Assembly (NCBI GenBank): GCA_026418455.1
Contig: JAOABH010000008.1
Location: 1-64,000 of the forward strand
Reading direction: 5' to 3'
Length of the DNA: 64,000 nucleotides
DNA from: Hydrogenothermaceae bacterium
Lineage (GTDB): Bacteria > Aquificota > Aquificia > Aquificales > Hydrogenothermaceae
Shown: in pieces, positions 55,025-62,835 of the stretch
How positions within the stretch are numbered: the stretch's first letter is position 1
Layout of the letters: every line of letters starts with the position of its first letter
The notes under the pieces: generated by a model
Databases searched by the model: none
Seen by the model: the letters and a program-made list of their open reading frames with translations, nothing else
What the model was told of the DNA's origin: nothing
Translations under genes and position numbers: made by a program

Positions 55025-55053
55025 TTTACATAAGTTTAACTTTTTGGTATAAT
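55025..55053 (+). promoter_or_regulatory. Strong sigma-70 promoter for rplM-rpsI
   Basis: TTTACA (55025-55030), exactly 17 bp, then perfect TATAAT (55048-55053). The spacing is optimal and the start would lie about 33 bases before rplM. It is the best promoter match in the window, fitting a ribosomal protein operon. Confidence 0.82.
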
Positions 55054-55092
55054 AGTTTTTTGTTTAAAATTACCTTTAGAGGAGTTTAGAGG

Positions 55093-55545
55093 ATGAAAAC
55101 ATTTCACCTAAAGAAAGAAGATGTTAAGAGAGAGTGGTATATCGTAGATGCAAAAGGAAAAAATCTTGGAAGACTTGCAACAACAATTGCAAATATCTTA
55201 CGAGGAAAACATAAGCCTTATTTTCAGCCTGATGTTGACTGTGGAGATTACATTATAGTTCTTAATGCAGATAAGATTGCTGTAACTGGTAAGAAGTTAA
55301 CAGATAAAGAGTATAAATACCACACAAACACTCCTGGTGGTTTAAAAGTAAGGACTCTTGAATGGATGCTTCAAAATAGACCAACAGAAGCTATAAGACT
55401 TGCAGTTGAAAGAATGTTACCTAAGAATAAGCTTCAGAAAAGATATATGAAAAGGTTGAAGGTTTATACTTCTGACCAACATGAACATCAGGCTCAAAAT
55501 CCAAAGCCTATAGAAGAAGTTGCAAAGTTATGGAAAGCAATATAG
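55093..55545 (+). CDS. rplM: 50S ribosomal protein L13
   Basis: 'WYIVDAKGKNLGRLATTIANILRGKHKPYFQPDVDCGDYIIVLNADKIAVTGKK' is the L13 signature region. At 150 residues it is slightly longer than E. coli L13. GAGGAGTTTAGAGG precedes the ATG. Paired with rpsI nine bases later, as in most bacteria; the mRNA leader of this operon often carries an autoregulatory structure, but none is evident here. Confidence 0.98.
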   Translation: MKTFHLKKEDVKREWYIVDAKGKNLGRLATTIANILRGKHKPYFQPDVDCGDYIIVLNADKIAVTGKKLTDKEYKYHTNTPGGLKVRTLEWMLQNRPTEAIRLAVERMLPKNKLQKRYMKRLKVYTSDQHEHQAQNPKPIEEVAKLWKAI

Positions 55546-55554
55546 GAGGCATAG

Positions 55555-55986
55555 ATGGCAGAGAAAACTATAAAGATAGACCCTAAGTTAGCTAAATACG
55601 GAACAGGAAGAAGGAAAGAAGCAATAGCGAGAGTTTGGCTTCTGCCAGGTGAAGGAAGGATTATAGTAAGAAGCTCTTCTGGAAAAGAGTGGGATGGAAA
55701 GGAGTACTTTGAAAGAGATATTCTCCTTGCAAAGATAAGGTATCCTTTTGAAGTTACAAATACAGCGGGAAAGTTTGATGTGTATGCTACCGTTGAAGGA
55801 AGTGGAAAGCCAGCTCAAGCTGAGGCTGTTATGTATGGAGTTGCAAAAGCTCTTGAAGCCTATAACCCTGAATTGAGATCTCCTTTAAAGAGTGCCGGAT
55901 TGATGACAAGAGATGCAAGAATCAAAGAACGTAAAAAATACAACCAAATGGGTGCAAGAGCGAAATACAGATGGTCTAAACGTTAA
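55555..55986 (+). CDS. rpsI: 30S ribosomal protein S9
   Basis: 'YGTGRRKEAIARVWLLPGEGRIIV' near residue 15 and the basic tail 'RDARIKERKKYNQMGARAKYRWSKR' that reaches the P-site tRNA are diagnostic. At 143 residues it has a normal length with a short N-terminal extension. GGAGG precedes the ATG. argC follows after three bases, so that enzyme may be expressed from the ribosomal promoter. Confidence 0.98.
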   Translation: MAEKTIKIDPKLAKYGTGRRKEAIARVWLLPGEGRIIVRSSSGKEWDGKEYFERDILLAKIRYPFEVTNTAGKFDVYATVEGSGKPAQAEAVMYGVAKALEAYNPELRSPLKSAGLMTRDARIKERKKYNQMGARAKYRWSKR

Positions 55987-55989
55987 AAT

Positions 55990-57021
55990 ATGTCTATCAA
56001 TGTTGCTGTTGCCGGAGCGTCCGGTTATACAGGGTTTGAACTATTAAGAGTTCTTCAATTTTACAGAGAAGTAAATATAAATCAGATAACATCAAGACAG
56101 TATGCCGGAAAGACAGTAAAAGAGGTCTTTCCGGTTTTAATAAAATCAAAGTTAGAAAATCTGATATTCAGTGAAGATTTAGATTACAGCTCCTCTGATT
56201 ATTACTTTCTTGCTTTACCTCATGAAGCATCTTTGGAAACAGTTAAAATACTGTTAGATAAAGGAAAAAAAGTTATAGACTTATCCGGAGCTTACAGAAT
56301 AAAAGATATATCTAAATATCCTCAGTATTACGGATTTGAACATTCTTATCCTGATTTATTACATAAAGCCGTTTATGGACTTCCCGAGTTGTTTAGAGAA
56401 GAGATAAAGAGAGCAGATTTAGTTGCTAACCCAGGATGTTATCCCACTTCAGTTATCCTTGCTCTCTATCCAGCTGTTAAAGAAAAAGCAGTATCTGAAG
56501 AAACTATAATAGTCAACTCTCTCTCTGGAATATCTGGAGCTGGTAGGTCTTTAAAGCAACAGTTTCACTATCCAGAAGGATACTCTGATGTATATCCTTA
56601 TAACATCACAAAACATAGACATACTCCGGAGATGGAAGATGTCTTAAACAGAGTCTGTGGTTTAAATTTAAAGATAAGATTTACACCTCATATAATTCCT
56701 GTTTCGAGAGGAATGTTATCAACTATAACTTTTAAGACATCTCTATCAAAAGATAGATTAACTGAAATATACAGAGATATCTATAACAACGAACCTTTTG
56801 TAAGAGTAATTGATAGTCCTGTCCATATAAAAAATGTTATTGGATCAAATTACTGTGATATATATGTAGATAAAGATGATAGAACAGGATTTGCAGTTGT
56901 TACATCAGCTATAGATAATCTATCAAAAGGTGCATCTACACAAGCTCTTCAAAACTTCAATTTAATGATAGGTATTGAAGAAGATAGATATCTTAAAGAT
57001 TTAACCATACTATTTCCATAA
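55990..57021 (+). CDS. argC: N-acetyl-gamma-glutamyl-phosphate reductase
   Basis: The NADPH-dependent third step of arginine synthesis. 'VAVAGASGYTGFELLRVL' is the nucleotide-binding start, the active-site Cys is in 'LVANPGCYPTSVILALYP' near residue 148, and 'HTPEMEDVL' with the catalytic His is near 210. 'IIPVSRGMLSTI' near 236 is conserved. The 343 residues are normal. It is tucked behind rpsI, not in an arg operon. Confidence 0.96.
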   Translation: MSINVAVAGASGYTGFELLRVLQFYREVNINQITSRQYAGKTVKEVFPVLIKSKLENLIFSEDLDYSSSDYYFLALPHEASLETVKILLDKGKKVIDLSGAYRIKDISKYPQYYGFEHSYPDLLHKAVYGLPELFREEIKRADLVANPGCYPTSVILALYPAVKEKAVSEETIIVNSLSGISGAGRSLKQQFHYPEGYSDVYPYNITKHRHTPEMEDVLNRVCGLNLKIRFTPHIIPVSRGMLSTITFKTSLSKDRLTEIYRDIYNNEPFVRVIDSPVHIKNVIGSNYCDIYVDKDDRTGFAVVTSAIDNLSKGASTQALQNFNLMIGIEEDRYLKDLTILFP

Positions 57022-57033
57022 GGTGAAAATTCT

Positions 57034-57993
57034 TTGATAACAAGAGAAAGGGCAGAATTTCTAATAGATAGATTTAAAGATAGAAAAATTGCAGTAATAG
57101 GTGATGTTATACTTGATAAGTATCTGTGGGGAGATGTAGAGAGAATATCTCCGGAAGCTCCAGTTCCGGTTGTTGAGGTAAAGAGGGAAACCTATAACCT
57201 CGGAGGAGCTTCAAATGTTGCCTGGAATTTATCAGCCTTAGGAGTAAAAACTGTTATTTTAGGTGTTGTCGGAAAAGATGAAAATGGAAAATTAATAGAG
57301 AAGATGCTTTTAGATAAAAATATAACTCCCAATCTCATTATTGATAATAGCCGTCCTACTATAGAGAAAACGAGAATAATAGCTGTAAGTCAACAACTTC
57401 TTAGAATAGATAGAGAGTCAAGAGAAGACCTTTCTACACCGATTAAAAAGGAGATCCTTAAAAGTTTAAAAGATATATCTTCTGATGTTGAGGGCTTTGT
57501 AATCTCTGACTATGGAAAAGGTGTTATTTTTGAAGAGATTGTTAAGTTCTGTGTATCCACTGGAAAACCAATCTTTGTTGACCCAAAACCGAAGAATTTT
57601 AATCTTTACAAGAATATAACTATAATGACACCTAATAAAAAAGAAGCATACGAATGTGTAAAGGCATCCACAAATATGCCTCTGGAGGAAGTTGGATATA
57701 GAATAATGGAGCAGTTATCTATGAATACACTTCTTATAACTCTCGGAGGAGAAGGTATGGCTCTCTTTGAGGGTAAATCTGTTAAGAGGATTCCAGCTAA
57801 AGCCAGGAAAGTTTTTGATGTAACTGGAGCAGGAGATACTGTTATATCTATACTTGCAGCTTCTAAACTTTCCGGAGGAAGTTGGGAAGAGTCTGCAACC
57901 CTTGCAAATTACGGAGCTGGATATGTTGTCGGTGAAATAGGAACAGCTGTTGTAACTCCGGATATACTTTTAGATACAGTTCTATCTTATTAA
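57034..57993 (+). CDS. rfaE1: D-glycero-beta-D-manno-heptose-7-phosphate kinase
   Basis: A PfkB-family kinase of 319 residues corresponding to the HldE kinase domain alone, with no nucleotidyltransferase domain. 'GDVILDKYLWGDVERISPEAPVPVVEV' near residue 22, 'NLGGASNVAWNLSALG' near 58 and 'VTGAGDTVISILAAS' near 268 are the signatures. It phosphorylates heptose 7-phosphate at C1 for LPS inner core. The start is TTG with AAGGTG upstream. The stop overlaps the convergent GGDEF-EAL gene by 12 bp. Confidence 0.93.
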   Translation: MITRERAEFLIDRFKDRKIAVIGDVILDKYLWGDVERISPEAPVPVVEVKRETYNLGGASNVAWNLSALGVKTVILGVVGKDENGKLIEKMLLDKNITPNLIIDNSRPTIEKTRIIAVSQQLLRIDRESREDLSTPIKKEILKSLKDISSDVEGFVISDYGKGVIFEEIVKFCVSTGKPIFVDPKPKNFNLYKNITIMTPNKKEAYECVKASTNMPLEEVGYRIMEQLSMNTLLITLGGEGMALFEGKSVKRIPAKARKVFDVTGAGDTVISILAASKLSGGSWEESATLANYGAGYVVGEIGTAVVTPDILLDTVLSY

Positions 57994-59241
57994 ATCTGCT
58001 GGTATAGCTTCTTTAAAGAAATTTCCCTGTCCATACTTTATACCTATCTCTTTTATTCTGTTAAAAATCTCTTCAGAGGATATAAACTCTGCAACCACAT
58101 CCATATTTATTTCTGATGTAAAACCTTTTATTACTTTTACTAATGAATAAGAAATAGGATCTTTATCTATCTTTCTTACAATACTCCCATCTATCTTTAT
58201 ATAGTCAAATTTCAGTTCTACAACATGCATAAGGTTAGAAAAGCCACTACCAAAATCATCAAGAGCAATTTTGTAGCCACTTTCTCTTAAAGTGTTTATA
58301 TTACTCCTGAGTATAGAGTAGTCAGCCACATTCTCAGATTCTAAAAGTTCTATAGTAACTCTCTCTTTGAAACTACTATTTAGTGACGTTAGAAAATTTA
58401 TAAAATCTCTATCTATAATTTCTGAAGGTAGTAAATTTATACTTACCTGTATATTTTTCTGTTTCAAAACTTTTAAATTATACTCTATAACTCTCTTTGT
58501 TAACTCTTTGTAGACTGTTGTATTTACTATCTGGTTTAAAAACATACCAGGTGATATAACTTTTCTATCCTTTGTTAAAAGCCTCACTAAACTTTCATAC
58601 TTTACAGCTTTAAAAGTTTCTATATTAAATATAGGTTGATAGAAGCAGACAACTCTTCCATCCTCTATAGCTTCTTTTATATCGGTTAATTTTTTATTTA
58701 GACCGGAGATAATGTTGTCCTTGAAAATCTCTATTCTATTTTTACCTTTCTGTTTTGCAAATAAGAGGGCCTTATCAGCTTTTTCTATAGCTTCTGTAAG
58801 ATTTGCTTCTCTGTTTGCATCTAAATATATCCCTGCAGATGCTGTTAACTTTATTTTATTTCCCTCTATATTAAAGTTTGCTAAGTCTAATTTTTGGATA
58901 ATCCTTTCACCTATCCCGTATGAAAGAGCCGGATTTTTTCCATCTTTTTCTATGAGTATTAAAAACTCATCTCCTCCTATCCTAACTATTGTATCCTCTT
59001 CTCTTAAAGATGTTTTTATGATTTTTACTATATCTGTAAGAAGAAGATCCCCAATATGTTTACCATAGTAGTTGTTTATTGTAGAAAAGTTATCTATATC
59101 AAGGAGTATAACTGCAAAGTTTTTCTTTAAAAACTCTTTTTCCAACTCGTTTAGATAATCCCTTGTATAAACACCGGTTAGAGGGTCTATAAATCTCTTA
59201 TTTTCTTTTCCTTTTTTAAATATTTTTTCGAAGAAAGCCAT
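57982..59241 (-). CDS. GGDEF-EAL dual-domain c-di-GMP protein
   Basis: Residues about 15-170 form a GGDEF domain with intact 'RIGGDEFLILI' and I-site 'REED' five residues before it. Residues about 185-419 form an EAL domain. There the signature reads 'YESLVRLL' (ESL for EAL), followed by 'SINLLPSEI', 'ELLESE', 'ALDDFGSGFSNL', 'YIKIDGSIV' and 'VAEFISS', so most metal and base residues are kept. It may both make and break c-di-GMP. There is no sensor domain or membrane helix; the N-terminus goes straight into GGDEF. Confidence 0.9.
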   Translation of the reverse strand: MAFFEKIFKKGKENKRFIDPLTGVYTRDYLNELEKEFLKKNFAVILLDIDNFSTINNYYGKHIGDLLLTDIVKIIKTSLREEDTIVRIGGDEFLILIEKDGKNPALSYGIGERIIQKLDLANFNIEGNKIKLTASAGIYLDANREANLTEAIEKADKALLFAKQKGKNRIEIFKDNIISGLNKKLTDIKEAIEDGRVVCFYQPIFNIETFKAVKYESLVRLLTKDRKVISPGMFLNQIVNTTVYKELTKRVIEYNLKVLKQKNIQVSINLLPSEIIDRDFINFLTSLNSSFKERVTIELLESENVADYSILRSNINTLRESGYKIALDDFGSGFSNLMHVVELKFDYIKIDGSIVRKIDKDPISYSLVKVIKGFTSEINMDVVAEFISSEEIFNRIKEIGIKYGQGNFFKEAIPADLIR

Positions 59242-59261
59242 AATATCATTTTAGCACAGTG

Positions 59262-59270
59262 TGATATAAT
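59262..59270 (+). promoter_or_regulatory. Extended -10 promoter for the purS operon
   Basis: TGATATAAT, a perfect -10 with TG one base upstream, about 30 bases before purS. No -35 is evident. The same nine bases form the hisD promoter. Confidence 0.5.
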
Positions 59271-59299
59271 TTTTTTAAACTTATTTCAGAGGTGAGTAG

Positions 59300-59545
59300 A
59301 TGCTTATAAAGTTCTTTATAAAACCAAGGAAAGGTGTCCTTGATCCTCAGGGAAGAGCTGTATCTGAAAATTTAAAATCACTTGGCTTTAACAATGTGGA
59401 AAAAGTTTTTGTTGGAAAGTACATAGAGGTCTATATAGATGAGAATGATAAAGAAAAGGCTAAGAAGCAAGCTGTAGAAATGGCAAAGAAGGCTTTGGTT
59501 AATGACCTTATAGAAGATTTTGAGTTTGAGATTGTGGAGGGTTAA
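59300..59545 (+). CDS. purS: Phosphoribosylformylglycinamidine synthase subunit PurS
   Basis: The small bridging subunit of the PurLQS complex (FGAR to FGAM). 'KFFIKPRKGVLDPQGRAVSENLKSLGFNNVEKVFVGKYIEV' is the whole-family pattern. The 81 residues are normal. GAGGTG precedes the ATG. purQ begins one base after its stop. The large subunit PurL is not in the window. Confidence 0.96.
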   Translation: MLIKFFIKPRKGVLDPQGRAVSENLKSLGFNNVEKVFVGKYIEVYIDENDKEKAKKQAVEMAKKALVNDLIEDFEFEIVEG

Positions 59546-59546
59546 T

Positions 59547-60230
59547 TTGAAGTTTGGTGTAGCTGTTTATCCAGGTTCAAATTGTGATTATGATACTTAC
59601 TATGTAATAAGAGATATACTAAAAAAAGATGTTGATTTTATTGATTATCGCCAAACAGATATAGATAAATTTGACTGTATAATTGTTCCAGGAGGCTTTT
59701 CTTTTGGAGATTATTTAAGACCTGGAGCTTTAGCATCTCATACTCCTTTGACTTATGCTCTTAGAGATTTTGCAGAAAAAGATAAGTTTGTTGTAGGGAT
59801 ATGTAATGGATTTCAGATTTTAACAGAAGCTCACCTTCTTCCCGGAGTATTACTTCCTAATAGTCATGGAAAGTTTGTATGTAAGCATCAGTTTTTAAGA
59901 GTTGAAAATGATAAAACAGCTTTTACAAATAAACTCTCAAAGGGACAGGTTGTTAAACTTCCAATAGCTCATCATGATGGAAACTACTTTGTAGATGAAG
60001 ATACTTTAAAACAGATGGAAGAGAATGGACAGATAATACTAAGATACTGTGATGAAAATGGTAATGTATCAGATGAAAGTAATCCTAACGGCTCTATATT
60101 AAATATAGCTGGAGTGTCTAATAAAAATAAAAACGTTTTTGGACTTATGCCTCATCCGGAGAGAGCTTGTGAATCTTTACTTGGAAGTGAAGATGGACTT
60201 TTGTTTTTAAAATCATTGTTAGAAATATAG
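59547..60230 (+). CDS. purQ: Phosphoribosylformylglycinamidine synthase subunit PurQ
   Basis: A class I glutamine amidotransferase supplying ammonia to PurL. The catalytic Cys is in 'VVGICNGFQILTEAHLLPG' near residue 87, and His/Glu in 'MPHPERACES' near 205. 'FGVAVYPGSNCDYDTYYV' begins the protein. I start at the TTG at 59547 (227 residues), six bases after GGAGGG; the track start at 59520 lies inside purS. Confidence 0.96.
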   Translation: MKFGVAVYPGSNCDYDTYYVIRDILKKDVDFIDYRQTDIDKFDCIIVPGGFSFGDYLRPGALASHTPLTYALRDFAEKDKFVVGICNGFQILTEAHLLPGVLLPNSHGKFVCKHQFLRVENDKTAFTNKLSKGQVVKLPIAHHDGNYFVDEDTLKQMEENGQIILRYCDENGNVSDESNPNGSILNIAGVSNKNKNVFGLMPHPERACESLLGSEDGLLFLKSLLEI

Positions 60231-60240
60231 GAGATTAAAT

Positions 60241-60489
60241 ATGACAGCAGAAGAGAGAAAACAACTTGAGACATTGGTAGCTAAGGTATTTACTTTGGCT
60301 TATGAACTTGGAACAAATACAGATGAGCTTTTTAAGGAAGTTAGAAAACTAAGATTTCAGACAGAAGATAGAGATTTAGAGGCTGCCCTTATAAATCTTG
60401 AGCATGCTTTCTTCATGGTAACTCAATCTATAAACATCCTTAAAGAACAGACAAGGAATGCAACAATTCCAGCAAAGAAACTTGCCTGA
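60241..60489 (+). CDS. Small helical protein, unknown
   Basis: 82 residues, nearly all predicted helix, charged, with no signal or membrane segment ('MTAEERKQLETLVAKVFTLAYELGTNTDELFKEVRKL'). I do not recognise the family. Codon use matches its neighbours. A GGAGATTAAAT site precedes the ATG ten bases after purQ. Its end overlaps the next gene by 32 bases if that gene starts at 60458. Confidence 0.65.
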   Translation: MTAEERKQLETLVAKVFTLAYELGTNTDELFKEVRKLRFQTEDRDLEAALINLEHAFFMVTQSINILKEQTRNATIPAKKLA

Positions 60490-60862
60490 AACGGCAGATA
60501 AGGTAAGTTTAAAGAGTTTTTTTGTTAATGAAAAAACAGGAGAACTTATCCAGAAAGATTTTATAGAAACTCCACTGGTTTTGGTAGAATCTATACCGGA
60601 GTTTGAAGGAAACTGTTTCTGGATAAATCTTAAAAATCTATGGATTTTGGTTGGCAAAGTTCCTCCACTTACAGTTGAGATGGATGATATTATACTGTTT
60701 AGAGAGAAAGGTAAATGGGGACTTTTTAGGTTTGTTGAAAAAAAGGAAGATATTGTTATCCTTACAGATGGTATGAGGAAAAAGAAAACAAAGGTTAATA
60801 TTGAAGATTTTTCAAAGATTAATCTACTTGGAAAAGTCATAAGGGTTCAGCAAAAGCTATGA
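60458..60862 (+). CDS. Unknown protein, possible degenerate S24/S26-type fold
   Basis: 134 residues with no signal peptide. The second half, 'VEMDDIILFREKGKWGLFRFVEKK...SKINLLGKVIRVQQ', resembles the beta-rich core of S24/S26 peptidases (a 'GDIVLFR...HRVV...GKVI' pattern). The expected catalytic Ser position reads 'VPPLTVE', so it would be inactive. This is a weak resemblance by eye. The start is uncertain: AAGGA directly touches the ATG at 60458, and a TTG at 60482 is the alternative. The stop overlaps the next ATG by four bases. Confidence 0.5.
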   Translation: MQQFQQRNLPETADKVSLKSFFVNEKTGELIQKDFIETPLVLVESIPEFEGNCFWINLKNLWILVGKVPPLTVEMDDIILFREKGKWGLFRFVEKKEDIVILTDGMRKKKTKVNIEDFSKINLLGKVIRVQQKL

Positions 60863-61296
60863 GATATATATTCTTGGTTATTTTAATATTTGGGTTATCT
60901 TTTGGATCCTCGAAAGTAAAACTGTATGATAAATCCGGAAGGGAGATTTCTATACCTCAGGATAAGATCATTATTTTAAATTTTATGGCTTACTCCTGCG
61001 GACATTGTATGGCTGAAATCCCTGTTTTTAAGAAAGTTTTAAAAGAACCAGAGTTTAAAGACAAATTTGTTATTTACGGTTTTGCCATAGATGGTAAGGA
61101 GAATAACTTTCAGGACAAGGATTTTCCTATATATGCTAATAATCCAAAGAATAATGTGTTATTTCCAACAATGGGAACTCCAACAACCTATATAATCTCT
61201 CCTTCCGGAAGAAAGTTACAGATAATTTATGGAGCTGTTACAGAGGAGAATTTAAGAAAATTTTTGAGAGAATCAATCAAAAAAGTAAATAATTGA
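60859..61296 (+). CDS. Periplasmic TlpA-like thioredoxin
   Basis: An exported thioredoxin-fold protein of 145 residues. 'MRYIFLVILIFGLSFGSS' is a signal peptide. 'IIILNFMAYSCGHCMAEIPVFKKVL' holds the CGHC active site, and 'MGTPTTYIISPSG' the cis-Pro loop. It likely works in cytochrome c maturation or general disulfide reduction outside the membrane. ATGA coupling ties it to the upstream unknown gene. Its stop touches the 3' end of the convergent tRNA-Arg. Confidence 0.87.
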   Translation: MRYIFLVILIFGLSFGSSKVKLYDKSGREISIPQDKIIILNFMAYSCGHCMAEIPVFKKVLKEPEFKDKFVIYGFAIDGKENNFQDKDFPIYANNPKNNVLFPTMGTPTTYIISPSGRKLQIIYGAVTEENLRKFLRESIKKVNN

Positions 61297-61370
61297 TGCA
61301 CCCGGCAGGATTTGAACCTGCGACCGTCGGCTCCGGAAGCCGATGCTCTATCCAGCTGAGCTACGGGTGC
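61297..61370 (-). tRNA. tRNA-Arg (anticodon CCG)
   Basis: The minus strand gives a full cloverleaf: acceptor GCACCCG/CGGGTGC, D-loop 'AGCTCAGCTGGATAGAGC', anticodon stem TCGGC-TTCCGGA-GCCGA (CCG), T-arm GCAGG-TTCAAAT-CCTGC, discriminator A73. CCA is not encoded. Its first ten bases overlap the end of nfo on the same strand, and its last base abuts the stop of the opposing TlpA-like gene. Confidence 0.97.
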
Positions 61371-62203
61371 TCTAAACTTCTCAATCTTTTTATATTAACA
61401 ATATCCATATCTCCTTCTTTAGGAGTTTCAAGTATAAAAGGTAAAGTCTTTAAAAATTTGTCGTTTACTATAACCTCAAAACCTTTCAGACCTATATATC
61501 CCTCACCTATATGTTCGTGTCTATCTTTTTTAGATCCAAATGGAGCCTTTGAGTCATTACAGTGGATAACCTTTATCCGATTTAATCCTATCAAACTGTC
61601 AAACTCTCTCTTGTATTCTTCTAACCCTTCGCTTGTATCTATATGGTATCCACTTGCAAATAGGTGACAGGTATCTATACAAACACCTATATTTGAATCC
61701 TTAAATGGCTCTATCAACTGTTTTATCTCTTGTGTATTCTCTCCAACTTCTCCCTTTTGTCCAGCAAGTGTCTCAACTAAAAAGTAGCAATGTTTTAACT
61801 CTACTTTTTTAAAAATGTTTTCAAGGGCTTGATGTATCCTCTCTATTCCTTCTTTTTTGGATCTTCCTTTTGTTTTCCCGGCGTGTATCACGTAGTAATC
61901 TATTTTTAGTTCTTCACAGAGAGCTAACTCTTCTATAACACCTTTTACAGATTTATTAAAAAGTTCTTCTTCGTCAGATGCAAGGTTAAAGAGATAAGAA
62001 GCATGGACCACAGTTGGAGATATACCACTTTCTTTGGCTTTTTTCATAAAGAGTTCTTTTTCCCTTTTTGTTCTCTCTATCCAAGCCCAGCTTCTTGGAG
62101 ATCTTAAAAAAAACTGTATAGAGTTTGCTCCTACTTCCAAACCCCTATCAAATACTAAATCTAATGATTTTGATGAGGATACATGTGTTCCTATATTTAC
62201 CAT
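61361..62203 (-). CDS. nfo: Endonuclease IV (AP endonuclease)
   Basis: A zinc-dependent AP endonuclease for base excision repair. 'GTHVSSSKSLDLVFDRGLEVGANSIQFF' at the N-terminus, 'VVHASYLFNLAS' near 65, 'VIHAGKTKGRSKKEGIERI' near 108, 'CIDTCHLFASGYHI' near 180 and 'VIHCNDSKAPFGSKKDRHEHIGEGYIG' near 216 provide the metal ligands. The 280 residues are normal. The last codons and stop lie inside tRNA-Arg. It overlaps the MBL gene by seven bases. Confidence 0.95.
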   Translation of the reverse strand: MVNIGTHVSSSKSLDLVFDRGLEVGANSIQFFLRSPRSWAWIERTKREKELFMKKAKESGISPTVVHASYLFNLASDEEELFNKSVKGVIEELALCEELKIDYYVIHAGKTKGRSKKEGIERIHQALENIFKKVELKHCYFLVETLAGQKGEVGENTQEIKQLIEPFKDSNIGVCIDTCHLFASGYHIDTSEGLEEYKREFDSLIGLNRIKVIHCNDSKAPFGSKKDRHEHIGEGYIGLKGFEVIVNDKFLKTLPFILETPKEGDMDIVNIKRLRSLEHP

Positions 62204-62835
62204 TTTAGTTTAAACCTTCCTGTAATAAATGGATTTGTTTTTTTCTCTTTTCCTATGGTGGTATTAACACCGTGCCCACTGTAAACGATAGTTTCTTCTG
62301 GAAGTTCCATCAATCTATTTAGAGATTTTTCTAACATTTTTGAATCTCCACCAGGTAAATCTATCCTTCCAACACTACCAGCAAAAAGGGTGTCTCCTAC
62401 TAATATAAAATTATTCTCTTTACTATAAAAAGAAACTCCTCCTGGTGTGTGTCCAGGTGTTTTTATAACATCAAATTTTAGATTTCCTATTTCCAATCTG
62501 TCTATATTTTCTAGATCAAATTCAGGCTCCGGACATGGGTAAGCGTTCAAAGCTTTGGCAAAAGATGGAAACAGTTCTTCATTTGTCAAAAATCTATCTT
62601 TGAAATTTAGATAAAACGGCACATCAAATAAGCTTTTCAAATATCCTACCTGTCCTACATGGTCTATATGTCCGTGGGTTGCAAGGATAGCTCTTATGTT
62701 TAACCCTTCAAGTTCCTCTACTATATCTTCACCATCTGTTCCTGGGTCTATTACGACTGCATCTTTGGTTTTTTCATCAAAAACTATGTAGCAATTCTCC
62801 TGAATAAAACCAACTGTTATCTTCTTTACTTTCAT
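62197..62835 (-). CDS. MBL-fold hydrolase (glyoxalase II-like)
   Basis: A 212-residue metallo-beta-lactamase-fold enzyme. The metal motif 'ATHGHIDHVGQVGYLKS' near residue 54, later 'TPGHTPGGVSFYS' near 130, 'LVGDTLFAGSVGRIDLPGGD' near 149 and 'VYSGHGVNTTIGKEK' near 183 are typical of the YcbL/glyoxalase II-like group. Substrate is uncertain; persulfide dioxygenase activity is possible but lacks support here. It overlaps the carboxylase gene by four bases. Confidence 0.88.
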   Translation of the reverse strand: MKVKKITVGFIQENCYIVFDEKTKDAVVIDPGTDGEDIVEELEGLNIRAILATHGHIDHVGQVGYLKSLFDVPFYLNFKDRFLTNEELFPSFAKALNAYPCPEPEFDLENIDRLEIGNLKFDVIKTPGHTPGGVSFYSKENNFILVGDTLFAGSVGRIDLPGGDSKMLEKSLNRLMELPEETIVYSGHGVNTTIGKEKKTNPFITGRFKLKW

